Positions 8,424 through 16,235 of a stretch of DNA of 43,991 nt are shown one piece after another. A program made the translations under genes and the position numbers. Source of the DNA: an uncultured Verrucomicrobiales bacterium. GTDB taxonomy: Bacteria > Verrucomicrobiota > Verrucomicrobiia > Verrucomicrobiales > Akkermansiaceae. Numbering within the stretch: the first letter of the stretch is position 1; each line of letters opens with the position of its first letter. The stretch spans positions 1-43,991 of the forward strand of contig CAMQZC010000022.1 in NCBI GenBank assembly GCA_947039485.1, given 5' to 3'. A model generated the notes under the pieces. The model searched no databases. It was not told where the DNA came from and saw only the letters and a list, made by a program, of their open reading frames with translations.

Positions 8424-10375
8424 TACTGTTGAGCAACACCCTTCCACTGGAAGAATCCGCTTTCATTAGAGATTGCCGCTTCAAAGGCCTTGGAGAGCTT
8501 ATCATCTTTAGTTTTGCTTTCAATGATCTGTTGCAGTTCCGTGAGTGCCGCCTTCGTCTTTGAGCTATCGAGCTCTACCCCTGTAAGCTTGGGTATCACC
8601 TTCATCTCAAGCTGGTCAGCAAGCGCATGCTCTTTGGAATTGGCACCCTTTGGGTAATTGTTAATATACGCATTGATACTCTGGCTCACGCGATGCGCAA
8701 ATGGTCGCCCGATAGCTCCCATTTGATTATTCACGCTTTCTAAAATATCGCAAATTTCCTTACTTTGCACAGTAGGCTTCACCCACTTTTCTTGCCAGTC
8801 TGACCTAGTTATGTGCTCACGGTCGTCATACTTGTTCCAGAACGCCCCCTTGTTAGGTTTAGCATCTAAGCTGCTAGGCTGACCAAAGCGCAGCACATTG
8901 GCACGGTCCATCACCTTATCTGAGAGATTCTGGGTGGAATCATCCTCATTCATTGTGCCTACAAAGAGCGTATTGGGTCCGATGAAGAGCGAGCGCTGCG
9001 GGATAATCTTGTTTGCCGCACCACACTCCAGCCTCAATTCTGCCGCCTGCCTTTGATTCTTATCATCTGGGTCAATACCACGACGCACTTCTAGCTTGCT
9101 CAGCATATCGCTAAAGTAATACTCCACTCGAGCCAGATTCATCTCATCTAGCAGTACCATATTGAGCGCATTACCTCGTTCTGCAGAAACCTTGTCTTTA
9201 TTATTATACCTATCAGACTGCCACAGCATGCGAGAAAGGTCAGTAGCTTTATAGCGCGACTCCATATAGTTGTAGAAGCCTAGCATGTCCTGCGGGCTAT
9301 CCCAACGAGGCTGAACAGGAACTTGCAGGAAGTTCATCCCCAGAGCTCGGGCATAAAGCTCGGGCAACAAGCTCTTACCAGTCCCTGAGATACCAGCCAG
9401 CACAACTAGAGGTGAAGCGGCAGCCGTCTTTAATCCCGTATGGAAAGCATGAATCATGCGATCACTAAAGATGATACCTGAATCTTTGAGGTTTTGCTTA
9501 AACTCTCGCAGCCAGTCGCTCTCGGGTTGAGCGAGGCGCTTTCCAGTCTTAATAAATGGATAGGGTGAATCCAAATCAGACCAGCATGCTTTCTTGATTT
9601 CATCACGAGCTTCATTTTGACCAGACCAAGAAGCAATAGTTTTTGAAAGCTTAGACTCTTGCTGGTGTAACTCAAGCAGACTCTCCTTACCAGCCTTTAT
9701 CGTTGAATCAAGCTTACTATTTTCAGCTTTAGCCAGATCTATCTTTGTCTCTAAGCCTGCCTGTTCTGCTATTTTCTCATTAATATCACCTTGTATACCA
9801 GAGAGCTTGTTCTGCGCAAGATTCGCATCAGTTTCTGCTTTATGTCGCTTGTTTTTTGCAGTTTCAGCAGCGGATTCTTGGAAAGCTTTGTCTTTCTTTG
9901 CATTCTCAATTTCAGCGTCTAAGCGTGTTTTCTCTGATGCTAAACTTACATTCCTCGCATCTTGATCATCACACAACTTGCTCACGCGAGCCCATTCATC
10001 TTTATTCTCGTTGTACTGCGCCTCTCGCTCCTTGTAAGCCTCATTTTGAGCTTGCAGTTTTTGTTTAGCACAGCTAAGAGTCTCCCTTAAACGAGCCTCC
10101 GCATCAGCGTTTTCTTCAAGGTATTGCTTTTGTATTTCCGCATTAGCAATAGTATGCTCAGCGTTCGCAATATCATTTCGCATCGAGCTCATCGAGGTAC
10201 TAAGCTCCCTCAATGTTTTGTCCGCGATTTCAATTTCCTTCTTAAGCTTTGATCGCTCCATTAACTCAGGCGTAAGATCCGCCGCAGCTTTGTATACCTT
10301 TGCGCTTTCAACGCAAAGGTAAAGAAGTCCGATAAAAGATAAAAGAAGAGCAAAAAATATAAGATAAATTAACAT
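8423..10375 (-). CDS. membrane-anchored coiled-coil McrB-like AAA+ NTPase
   Basis: 650-aa protein in three parts. The N-terminus is one hydrophobic helix (LIFFALLLSFIGLLYL, residues ~3-22). Residues ~35-245 form a long charged coiled coil. The rest is an AAA+ domain of the McrB/MoxR class with Walker A GISGTGKS (~327), Walker B VLLDEMNLARVEYYF (~405), and GTMNEDDST (~473) at the position of the McrB 'MNTAD' GTP-specificity motif, followed by an arginine-containing LSDKVMDRANVLRF. Known McrB proteins are GTP-driven motors that form rings and activate McrC. A TM plus coiled coil in place of a DNA-reading domain is unusual for McrB but is the hallmark described for coiled-coil nuclease tandem systems. 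It lies 35 bp after the upstream coiled-coil gene. Confidence 0.8.
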   Translation of the reverse strand: MLIYLIFFALLLSFIGLLYLCVESAKVYKAAADLTPELMERSKLKKEIEIADKTLRELSTSMSSMRNDIANAEHTIANAEIQKQYLEENADAEARLRETLSCAKQKLQAQNEAYKEREAQYNENKDEWARVSKLCDDQDARNVSLASEKTRLDAEIENAKKDKAFQESAAETAKNKRHKAETDANLAQNKLSGIQGDINEKIAEQAGLETKIDLAKAENSKLDSTIKAGKESLLELHQQESKLSKTIASWSGQNEARDEIKKACWSDLDSPYPFIKTGKRLAQPESDWLREFKQNLKDSGIIFSDRMIHAFHTGLKTAAASPLVVLAGISGTGKSLLPELYARALGMNFLQVPVQPRWDSPQDMLGFYNYMESRYKATDLSRMLWQSDRYNNKDKVSAERGNALNMVLLDEMNLARVEYYFSDMLSKLEVRRGIDPDDKNQRQAAELRLECGAANKIIPQRSLFIGPNTLFVGTMNEDDSTQNLSDKVMDRANVLRFGQPSSLDAKPNKGAFWNKYDDREHITRSDWQEKWVKPTVQSKEICDILESVNNQMGAIGRPFAHRVSQSINAYINNYPKGANSKEHALADQLEMKVIPKLTGVELDSSKTKAALTELQQIIESKTKDDKLSKAFEAAISNESGFFQWKGVAQQ

Positions 10376-10410
10376 AACAAATTTCTTTCAAGTAAAGTCC
10401 CATCCAAGGA

Positions 10411-11952
10411 TTAGTTCGCAGCCCCCTCTTGTGGCTGTTCCGTCGTCGCCCTCAACTCATCGCGTTGGCGTAAGAGTCCATCTAGCTCAACTTTAAGCTT
10501 GGTAGCCTCCGCAGTTAAGCGCTGAGAATCCGCGTTCTGATGCTTCAGTTGCTCTGATAGTACAGCAGAATCCTGCGCAGCAGCAGCCAAAGCCGCATTC
10601 TTCGCCACCACATCAGCAGCCGCCTGCTGACGTCCAGCAAGCTGCTCCTCCAGGGATGCTAACTGCGCTGTTAAACTAGCGCGGCGTTTCATCATCTCCG
10701 TATACTGAGTCTCAGATGTTGCAATTGAATTAGTTAAGCTTTTCTCCCTTTGCGCAAGTGCTTCTGTCTGCGTCGTCAACTGCGCAAGCTTGAGCTGCTT
10801 TTCCTGCATATTGGTAACTTGATTTTGAAGATTGACCTGCTGTTTTTTCAGCTCATCCAGACCTATCGTAGCTTGCTTGACGCTCTCCGCCCGAGCAGCC
10901 AGAGAAGCTAGCTCCTCAGCTAAAGCATCACGGCTCTGCTTGAGCTCCGTATGATGCTTCTCCTCGGTGGCCATGCGCTCCTTAATCTCAGTCTCGCGAA
11001 GAACCAACGCAGAAGTATCAGCCTTGAGCTGGGCATATAGAGATTGTTTTTGCTGCATATCAGCATGCTCTTGGCGAAGCTGAGCAAGCTCAATTGTCAG
11101 CGCTTGGACTTCAGCAAGCCTAGACTCACCAGAAGCCAATGCCTGCTGCTGTGTTTGAATCTTCGCCTCTAGAGCATCAAGACCACTGGACTCACGCCCC
11201 AAATCGTCCCGCACTCGGGCTAGTTCCGAGTGCTGATCTACAATACTCAATTGCAGCATCTCATTCTCCTTAGCCAGCTCCGCACGCTTTGCCAACGCCT
11301 CATGTTGGCTCGTCAATTTTGCCCGTAAATCTGCCTCAGAGGCTTGCAATTGATTAATTTCTGCTGTCAACGTAGTTTTGAGTACCCCCTGCGATTGAAT
11401 ATTACCATCGAGAGTTTCCTTTTGCCCCACTAAGACCAGCATTTGCTCTTTTGCTTTAGCAATCCCCTCATCAATGCTTAGTTTCTGCGCAGTAGCTTGC
11501 TCATTTGCTCCCTGTTTAGCCGAGAGTTCTCGCCCCAGAGACATGAGACGCTCAGACATCTTCTTCTCCTCCTCTTTCTGTTGCTTCATCGCAGCTGCAG
11601 TAAAAGCGCGCGTCACTGATTGTTGATCAAGTTGGCTTTGGAGATCTGAACTTTGCTTCTTGAGCTTGGCGATATCACCTTTTGACAGAGATAGCTCAAG
11701 TTGTGTTTTTTCATTCTGATCAACCAAGCTCTCATTCAAACGCTCTGCACGAAGCATTGCCGTGCGGTTGGACTCCATCCCGACATGCCAAGAAAAATAA
11801 TCAACCGCCACGACCCCCAAGCTGAGGAAAAACAGCGTGAAAACAGCGGCAGTACAGCCAAGAAAAAGCAGGAATTGTCTCAAATTTAACTTTTTGCCAT
11901 CATCCTTTTCAAGAGGCATCATGTCCTGTTCATCGTTTTCTAAATCACTCAT
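10411..11952 (-). CDS. membrane-anchored coiled-coil protein, first gene of the operon
   Basis: 513-aa protein with a short acidic cytoplasmic start, one transmembrane helix (FLLFLGCTAAVFTLFFLSLGVVAVDYF, ~27-53, too long to be a simple signal peptide) and then almost continuous coiled coil to the end. The coiled coil is rich in Q, A, L, E and K with heptad-like spacing. No catalytic motif is visible. It resembles the coiled-coil N-terminal half of the next gene, so the two may assemble into a membrane-tethered scaffold. This is inferred from architecture and operon position. Homology by composition to other long coiled coils would be misleading, so no family is assigned. Confidence 0.7.
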   Translation of the reverse strand: MSDLENDEQDMMPLEKDDGKKLNLRQFLLFLGCTAAVFTLFFLSLGVVAVDYFSWHVGMESNRTAMLRAERLNESLVDQNEKTQLELSLSKGDIAKLKKQSSDLQSQLDQQSVTRAFTAAAMKQQKEEEKKMSERLMSLGRELSAKQGANEQATAQKLSIDEGIAKAKEQMLVLVGQKETLDGNIQSQGVLKTTLTAEINQLQASEADLRAKLTSQHEALAKRAELAKENEMLQLSIVDQHSELARVRDDLGRESSGLDALEAKIQTQQQALASGESRLAEVQALTIELAQLRQEHADMQQKQSLYAQLKADTSALVLRETEIKERMATEEKHHTELKQSRDALAEELASLAARAESVKQATIGLDELKKQQVNLQNQVTNMQEKQLKLAQLTTQTEALAQREKSLTNSIATSETQYTEMMKRRASLTAQLASLEEQLAGRQQAAADVVAKNAALAAAAQDSAVLSEQLKHQNADSQRLTAEATKLKVELDGLLRQRDELRATTEQPQEGAAN

Positions 11953-11969
11953 AAGCTAATACAAAATTA

Positions 11970-11998
11970 ATCCTAAACCTTCTAGGTACAATAGTCAA
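11970..11998 (-). promoter_or_regulatory. predicted promoter of the defence operon
   Basis: On the minus strand, TTGACT (11993-11998) and TAGGAT (11970-11975) are separated by 17 bp. The start codon of the first operon gene follows 17 nt after the -10 box, giving a leader of roughly 10 nt. It is the only good promoter seen ahead of five overlapping genes, so they are probably one transcript. Confidence 0.6.
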
Positions 11999-12102
11999 GA
12001 AATTGCGTAAAAGCAACTGAAGTATAAGGCTTCCCTTGGGTATGTGCATGCACAGATGCGGATTTTATATAGTCATCCCGCTGCAAAGAGCAGGGGAGTG
12101 CC

Positions 12103-12225
12103 ATCAGCCAAGGAAATTCGACAAAGTGACCATATCATGAAGAAGCCCCCTCGTAGCAGAAATTTAACAACAAGAGTCAAAACCTATATAAACCCTCTTA
12201 TCTTACGAGACGAATCATCATCACC
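12103..12225. repeat. right flanking direct repeat of the defence operon
   Basis: Partner of the repeat at 176-295, same orientation, with four shared blocks at conserved spacing. It sits between the operon promoter and mrr. Its last block (AATCATCATCA) is related to the start of the 31-bp tandem repeat at 12350-12411, suggesting that this intergenic region has undergone repeated small duplications. Confidence 0.75.
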
Positions 12226-12349
12226 TCTATCCTTATTTTGATTTTTGTGATGCGCATGTTGTCGTCCCAAATGTTTAACTTTAGTATGTTGTATCATGTC
12301 AGAAGGGTTCCCCCCTGTCAACTCGGTAGGCTGTATTTTTGCTCTTTTC

Positions 12350-12411
12350 ATCAAGAATCATCATCCCCGTCCTTGACAATATCAAGAATCATCATCCCCG
12401 TCCTTGACAAT
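12350..12411. repeat. perfect 31-bp tandem repeat carrying a -35 box
   Basis: Positions 12350-12380 and 12381-12411 are identical. Each copy ends in TTGACAAT, so each carries a consensus -35 hexamer (12373-12378 and 12404-12409). Only the second copy has a -10 box at the right distance. The duplication may have created or moved the mrr promoter. Confidence 0.95.
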
Positions 12412-12431
12412 AGGAAGTAGTACTCTAAAAT
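12404..12431 (+). promoter_or_regulatory. predicted mrr promoter
   Basis: TTGACA (12404-12409) and TAAAAT (12426-12431) with a 16-bp spacer. The mrr ATG is at 12458, leaving a leader of about 20 nt. The -35 box is the end of the second tandem repeat copy. Confidence 0.65.
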
Positions 12432-12457
12432 AGAGCCGTCAATTAACTTATATTCTT

Positions 12458-13369
12458 ATGGCTCGCCGACGTAGACAATTCAATATCCCTGCTTATTCCG
12501 ATTTTTTTAATGTTACGCTCAAGGCCTTAGTTGAGCTGGGAGGCTCAGGGACGAATGCAGAAATCAATCAGAAGGTTTATGAGCTCGCTGGACTTAGTGA
12601 GGAGCAATTAGCTATCCCTCATGACGAGGGTGAGGGCGGAGTGTCGGCGGTAGATTATCGCCTTGGCTGGACTCGCAGCTATCTCAAGACCTATGGGCTC
12701 ATTGATAACTCCTCACGTGGGGTCTGGGCTATTAAGGATACTGACATTGCCCCTGATACCTATGATGCTGTAGATATAGTCTCAGCGGTACGTGCGTTAT
12801 CGATCAAGAAGAATCGCGCCAAGGCTGCTAAAGTCACGGAGCTGGTGGAGTCTGCGGATGAGGCTAGCTTGCCTGATGATGATGTGATGGAGCTGGAGGC
12901 TGCAGATGGCTGGAAGGCTGAGATGCTCCATACTCTCTATAATCTCTCCCCTGATGCTTTTGAGCGCCTTTCTCAGCGTTTGCTACGTGAGAGTGGGTTC
13001 TCAAGTGTGGTGGTGACTGGCAAGTCTGGTGACTGTGGGATTGACGGCAAGGGTATTGTCAATGTGAATGGCTTGCTGAGCTTTCCCATTATCTTCCAAT
13101 GCAAGCGCTATCGTGGCTCGGTGGCGCCTCGTGATATTCGCGACTTTCGCGGAGCAATGCAGGGTAGGGCTGATAAGGGGCTGGTCATTACGACGGGTAC
13201 CTTCACCCGCGATGCTCGCAAGGAGGCTACGCGTGATGGTGTCCCCAATATTGATTTGATCGATGGTGATGCCCTTTGCGAGAAGCTCAAGGAGCTGAAA
13301 CTTGGGGTATCTGTTGAGCTGGTTGAGCAGGTGAGTATTGATGCGAGCTGGTTTGCTCAGTTTAGTTGA
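12458..13369 (+). CDS. mrr: Mrr-type (type IV) restriction endonuclease
   Basis: 303-aa protein, close to the usual Mrr length. Residues ~8-90 form the Mrr N-terminal winged-helix domain (FFNVTLKALVELGG..., ...VDYRLGWTRSYLKTYGLID...), which reads DNA. Residues ~160-290 form the Mrr catalytic domain with a PD-(D/E)xK-like core: GIDGKG with Asp196 and FQCKRY with Gln214-Cys-Lys216, a QxK variant normal for this family. DAFERLSQRLLRESGF is the typical domain start. Family members cut DNA carrying modified bases. It is transcribed away from the McrBC-like operon, so the two may act as layered defences against modified phage DNA. No cognate methyltransferase is present, as expected for type IV enzymes. 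Confidence 0.9.
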   Translation: MARRRRQFNIPAYSDFFNVTLKALVELGGSGTNAEINQKVYELAGLSEEQLAIPHDEGEGGVSAVDYRLGWTRSYLKTYGLIDNSSRGVWAIKDTDIAPDTYDAVDIVSAVRALSIKKNRAKAAKVTELVESADEASLPDDDVMELEAADGWKAEMLHTLYNLSPDAFERLSQRLLRESGFSSVVVTGKSGDCGIDGKGIVNVNGLLSFPIIFQCKRYRGSVAPRDIRDFRGAMQGRADKGLVITTGTFTRDARKEATRDGVPNIDLIDGDALCEKLKELKLGVSVELVEQVSIDASWFAQFS

Positions 13370-13374
13370 TTTGC

Positions 13375-13506
13375 CTAGTTGTATGTGAAAGCCGCTAGCT
13401 GGGCTGCTGCTAGGGCTTGCTTGGGTTTGCGTTTTTGCTCGTGGATAGCTGTTCTGAAATTGATGAGGGCATCTGGCGCTAATCTTTCTCGCTTTTTTGA
13501 TGACAT
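13375..13506 (-). CDS. possible small basic protein (43 aa)
   Basis: A 43-codon frame opposite the mrr downstream region, reading MSSKKRERLAPD... and ending ...AAFTYN. It is rich in lysine, arginine, alanine and glutamine, starts with ATG after AAAGAA, and has TTTAAT 8 nt before the start. Nothing identifies a function. It could be a chance frame or the remnant of a larger gene. Listed because its composition looks protein-like and it fills an otherwise gene-free gap. Confidence 0.25.
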   Translation of the reverse strand: MSSKKRERLAPDALINFRTAIHEQKRKPKQALAAAQLAAFTYN

Positions 13507-13627
13507 TTCTTTGGATTAAATCAGAATGTGCTTGTGATTGTCGGGGAAGGAGTATACCCTTTGTGGGAGCTTGCCGTGAGGCTTGCTGTTTTTGTGGTTT
13601 TTTAGAAGATTGAAAGAAGAAAATTTT

Positions 13628-14437
13628 ATGTTAACAGATAAATTAAAGGATATTATCAAGGATTGTTGGGCGGATTTCCAAAAGCTCAACGAGGCAGCTC
13701 CTGGTTGCTTGGTTGAGAACAGTGTGCCTATTTTGTGGTTTGGCGATTTGGAGGCTTATTCCCATTCACCTAAGAGGGTGCTGACGCTCTCTATGAATCC
13801 CGCGGATAGGGAGTTTACTCATCAGAAGAAAAAGGGCCTCAAGAGGTCTCTCTATAATTCTGAGCTGCGTTTCCCTAGGGCTGCTACTCTGCGTGCTAAT
13901 GCTGAGCTCTCTGACGCTGATGTGCAGAGCTATTATGAGTCGATGAATGAGTATTTCTCGGTGAATCCCTATGCATCATGGTCTGATGCTTTTACCAAGG
14001 TTTTGCTGCCTACGCAGTCTGCTTATGCTCGCCCAGGTGAGTCTTGCACGAATGTTGCTTTGCATCTCAATGTCTTGGCTCCTGTGGCTACGACGCCTGA
14101 TTGGAATAAGCTGGAAGAGGCAGATCAGATTATTTTGCAAGATATCTTCCGTGGTTACTTCAAGCGTCTGATTGATGAGTTGAAGCCTGATGTGCTCTTT
14201 GTCACAGAAGCTGAGACTCAGCTGAAGTTTGTCTTCAATTTGGAGGCTGATCGCTGCGTACACAACTTTAAAAAGCCTTTTAGCAAGAAGTTTTATATCA
14301 ATGCCTATGATGGTGTTGATGGCTTTGATTGCGCTGTTATCTCTGGCAGCAGCCACTCGGGTGTTCCCTTTGGCGGTATGACTGATGAGCAGCTCTCCGC
14401 TGAGGTGAGTGATGCTTGGTACAGGATTTGCAATTAA
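13628..14437 (+). CDS. uncharacterised protein, possibly uracil-DNA-glycosylase-like fold
   Basis: 269 aa from the ATG at 13628, preceded by a GAAAGAAG ribosome-site-like stretch; an upstream in-frame start at 13583 would add 15 residues of poor quality. The N-terminal PILWFGDLEAY...RVLTLSMNPADREF and the C-terminal SGSSHSGVPFGG are loosely reminiscent of the two active-site loops of uracil-DNA-glycosylase-fold proteins (a glycine/aspartate-rich first loop and a His-containing last loop). This is a weak visual analogy, not a family match. Cys is frequent and there is no signal peptide, so it is probably cytoplasmic. It follows mrr in the same direction and may belong to the defence neighbourhood. 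Confidence 0.55.
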   Translation: MLTDKLKDIIKDCWADFQKLNEAAPGCLVENSVPILWFGDLEAYSHSPKRVLTLSMNPADREFTHQKKKGLKRSLYNSELRFPRAATLRANAELSDADVQSYYESMNEYFSVNPYASWSDAFTKVLLPTQSAYARPGESCTNVALHLNVLAPVATTPDWNKLEEADQIILQDIFRGYFKRLIDELKPDVLFVTEAETQLKFVFNLEADRCVHNFKKPFSKKFYINAYDGVDGFDCAVISGSSHSGVPFGGMTDEQLSAEVSDAWYRICN

Positions 14438-14492
14438 TTGCTTGTGTCTAGCTTGGCTTTCGAGCTGAGCTGCAACAACAATACCAATAATG

Positions 14493-14524
14493 GGCTTAAA
14501 GCGATGTGCTTTAAGCCTGTTTTT
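14493..14524 (+). terminator. rho-independent terminator
   Basis: A perfect 10-bp stem (GGCTTAAAGC at 14493-14502, complement at 14508-14517) with a 5-nt loop, followed by TGTTTTTG. It closes the 13628-14437 transcript. A frame that would read through this hairpin (14490-14717) was therefore not accepted as a gene. Confidence 0.8.
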
Positions 14525-14713
14525 GTTGTTAGGGCTGGGCTCTCTGCGTGCTCAATGTGTGAGTATGGGGCGTGTCTGGCTTGCTTTGTGTCATCTGATT
14601 TGCGTTGATGGGGATTGTTGCCTAGGCTTTTATCTTATCTGGAGTTGCTTATGTGTTGGCGTTGGGCTGTGGGCTAGGCAATGGTTATTCTCGATGATTG
14701 CTGGCTTGAGTAT

Positions 14714-14741
14714 TTGACTCGCTTGGTATCATGTGTATAAT
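14714..14741 (+). promoter_or_regulatory. strong sigma70-type promoter, start codon at +1
   Basis: TTGACT (14714-14719), 16-bp spacer, TATAAT (14736-14741). The ATG at 14748 begins 6 nt after the -10 box, the place where transcription should start, so the mRNA is predicted to be leaderless. This also selects the ATG at 14748 (or 14745) over an in-frame GTG inside the -10 region. Confidence 0.7.
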
Positions 14742-14747
14742 AGCATG

Positions 14748-15479
14748 ATGTCGAATGAATCATTAGCAAAGCTTGCGCTAGCGAAGCGTGAGGAGGCGCA
14801 GCTGCTCCAATGCGCGGAAGGTGATGCATCGCTTATTGAGTCGCTACTCACCGAGAGTCATCAAATCATGGGCTTGCTTGCAGAGCAGGGCTCTGAGCTC
14901 TATCTCATGGAGCATGCTTGGGCGAGCTATTATCTTGCTCGCAGGATTTGGGATGATGATCGCTATGCTGAGGCTCGCGCGATTAATGAGCCTGCTCTCG
15001 CTGGCTTGGAGCATCTTTCCGGGGCAGGGGAGGCTTGGTTTAATATTTTGAGCTTGCTCATCAATCAGCAGGCGGATATTCTAGCGGGCTTGATGGCTGA
15101 TTCTGGGTCCGGGGATGATTTTATCGCGCCCGAGGATGATTTTATCGCGCACTTTGAGGCGATGAAGCTGTGTTATTGTCGTCACTTTGCGCAGATGCCT
15201 ATTTTGTTGCATGGGGTTTTGCTTGATGTGGAGCGTATCTTGGCCATTCATTACCGAACTGCGGAGCTGCTTGCGATGTCTGAGGCTGCCTATCTGCGCA
15301 GTCTCTCGCATGCGGAGATATTGCTTGAGCTGCGCTGTGATACAGATCAGCAAAAGGCTAATGCTCTCAATGATCTATACTGTGCTATTGTTGATCTTGC
15401 TGATTTATATTGTGACATCAATCGTCCCGACAAGGCTGCTGTTTATGCCGCGAGGGCGAGGGGGATGGTTTCTTCCTAG
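14748..15479 (+). CDS. TPR-like helical protein of unknown function
   Basis: 243 aa, predicted all-helical, with alanine- and leucine-rich helix pairs resembling tetratricopeptide repeats (e.g. ...WASYYLARRIWDDDRYAEARAI..., ...LVDLADLYCDINRPDKAAVYAARARG... near the C-terminus). There is an internal SGDDFIAPEDDFIAH duplication around residue 125. No signal peptide or membrane segment is seen. It is the first gene of a three-gene plus-strand cluster with another TPR-like protein and a TMEM43-like membrane protein, and presumably works with them, perhaps as a scaffold. Start chosen from the promoter position. Confidence 0.6.
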   Translation: MSNESLAKLALAKREEAQLLQCAEGDASLIESLLTESHQIMGLLAEQGSELYLMEHAWASYYLARRIWDDDRYAEARAINEPALAGLEHLSGAGEAWFNILSLLINQQADILAGLMADSGSGDDFIAPEDDFIAHFEAMKLCYCRHFAQMPILLHGVLLDVERILAIHYRTAELLAMSEAAYLRSLSHAEILLELRCDTDQQKANALNDLYCAIVDLADLYCDINRPDKAAVYAARARGMVSS

Positions 15480-15493
15480 CTGTCGTTTTTTGT

Positions 15494-15521
15494 TTGACTA
15501 GTGACGTGATGGCGTTATATA
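15494..15521 (+). promoter_or_regulatory. predicted promoter
   Basis: TTGACT (15494-15499), 16-bp spacer, TATATA (15516-15521). It lies 60 bp before the start of the membrane-anchored TPR-like gene at 15584 and uses the same hexamer and spacing as the 14714 promoter. Confidence 0.5.
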
Positions 15522-15583
15522 GTGGAGGGAGCTTTAGATACTATGTGGTATTGGAGGCTTAATCAATCATTTAGAATACTGTT

Positions 15584-16210
15584 ATGGAGGTGCTGCCTAT
15601 CGTTGAAATTGTTGCCTTTGCTGGGGCTTTTGTTGTTTTCATTGTTATTTTCATTGTTGTGGTGTGTTGCTATAGGGCGAAGAGTCAGAATGATGATGTG
15701 GCATGGCTGGCTATTGCCTCTGGTGATTATGCTCAGGCTCGCGTGAAGATTGAGGCAACGAGCACCCATCAGTGCCCAGAGTGTCAGCTGGCTTTGGCTT
15801 ATGTCTGCGCTCGCTTGGATGATAGGCAGGCTTGTCTCTCCGTGTTGAAGAATTTCTACACAGAGAGTGACCGCTCAGATGCCTTTAGTACTTGTTTTGA
15901 TAGTTTGCTCAGTTATCTAGAGGGGGGGATGTCTGGCCACCCTGAGAGCTCTCGCTACCGCCAGTTGGCTGATGATACCTTTGCTCAAGCTGAGGCTCCT
16001 ACGCCTGATGATTTGGATGAAGATGCGCAGATTGACTCGCTCAATGAGCGACTTGATGCCGCTCTTATTTGTGTGCTCGCACACTGTATGCTTGCTCTGC
16101 TCGGAGAGGATAAGGGGAGAGACGCTAGCGCGCTGCGTGTGGATCCAGAGACTGCTCTCTTCCCATGGCTCGTGAGTATCTATGAGAGTCGCCCTGCTCA
16201 AGGCGAGTGA
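15584..16210 (+). CDS. membrane-anchored TPR-like protein
   Basis: 208 aa. Residues ~5-30 are one strong transmembrane helix (IVEIVAFAGAFVVFIVIFIVVVCC) with a short N-terminus. The rest is a helical domain with TPR-like spacing (WLAIASGDYAQARVKIEA..., CQLALAYVCARLDDRQACLSVLKNF...), including CPEC and several other cysteines. The overlapping 15522-15746 frame is out of phase and less protein-like. The gene ends 25 bp before the TMEM43-like start, so the two are probably co-transcribed. Function unknown; a membrane adaptor is a reasonable guess. Confidence 0.6.
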   Translation: MEVLPIVEIVAFAGAFVVFIVIFIVVVCCYRAKSQNDDVAWLAIASGDYAQARVKIEATSTHQCPECQLALAYVCARLDDRQACLSVLKNFYTESDRSDAFSTCFDSLLSYLEGGMSGHPESSRYRQLADDTFAQAEAPTPDDLDEDAQIDSLNERLDAALICVLAHCMLALLGEDKGRDASALRVDPETALFPWLVSIYESRPAQGE

Positions 16211-16235
16211 GTATCTAATAAACATATCTAATAAA

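Noticed and set aside
12044..12420. Two short plus-strand frames between the operon and mrr
   Set aside because: They run across the direct repeats and the mrr promoter and encode no protein-like sequence.
14490..14717. 75-codon plus-strand frame with a signal-like hydrophobic start
   Set aside because: It begins inside a clear rho-independent terminator stem and its sequence is a Cys/Trp/Leu-rich mix typical of non-coding reading; no ribosome site.
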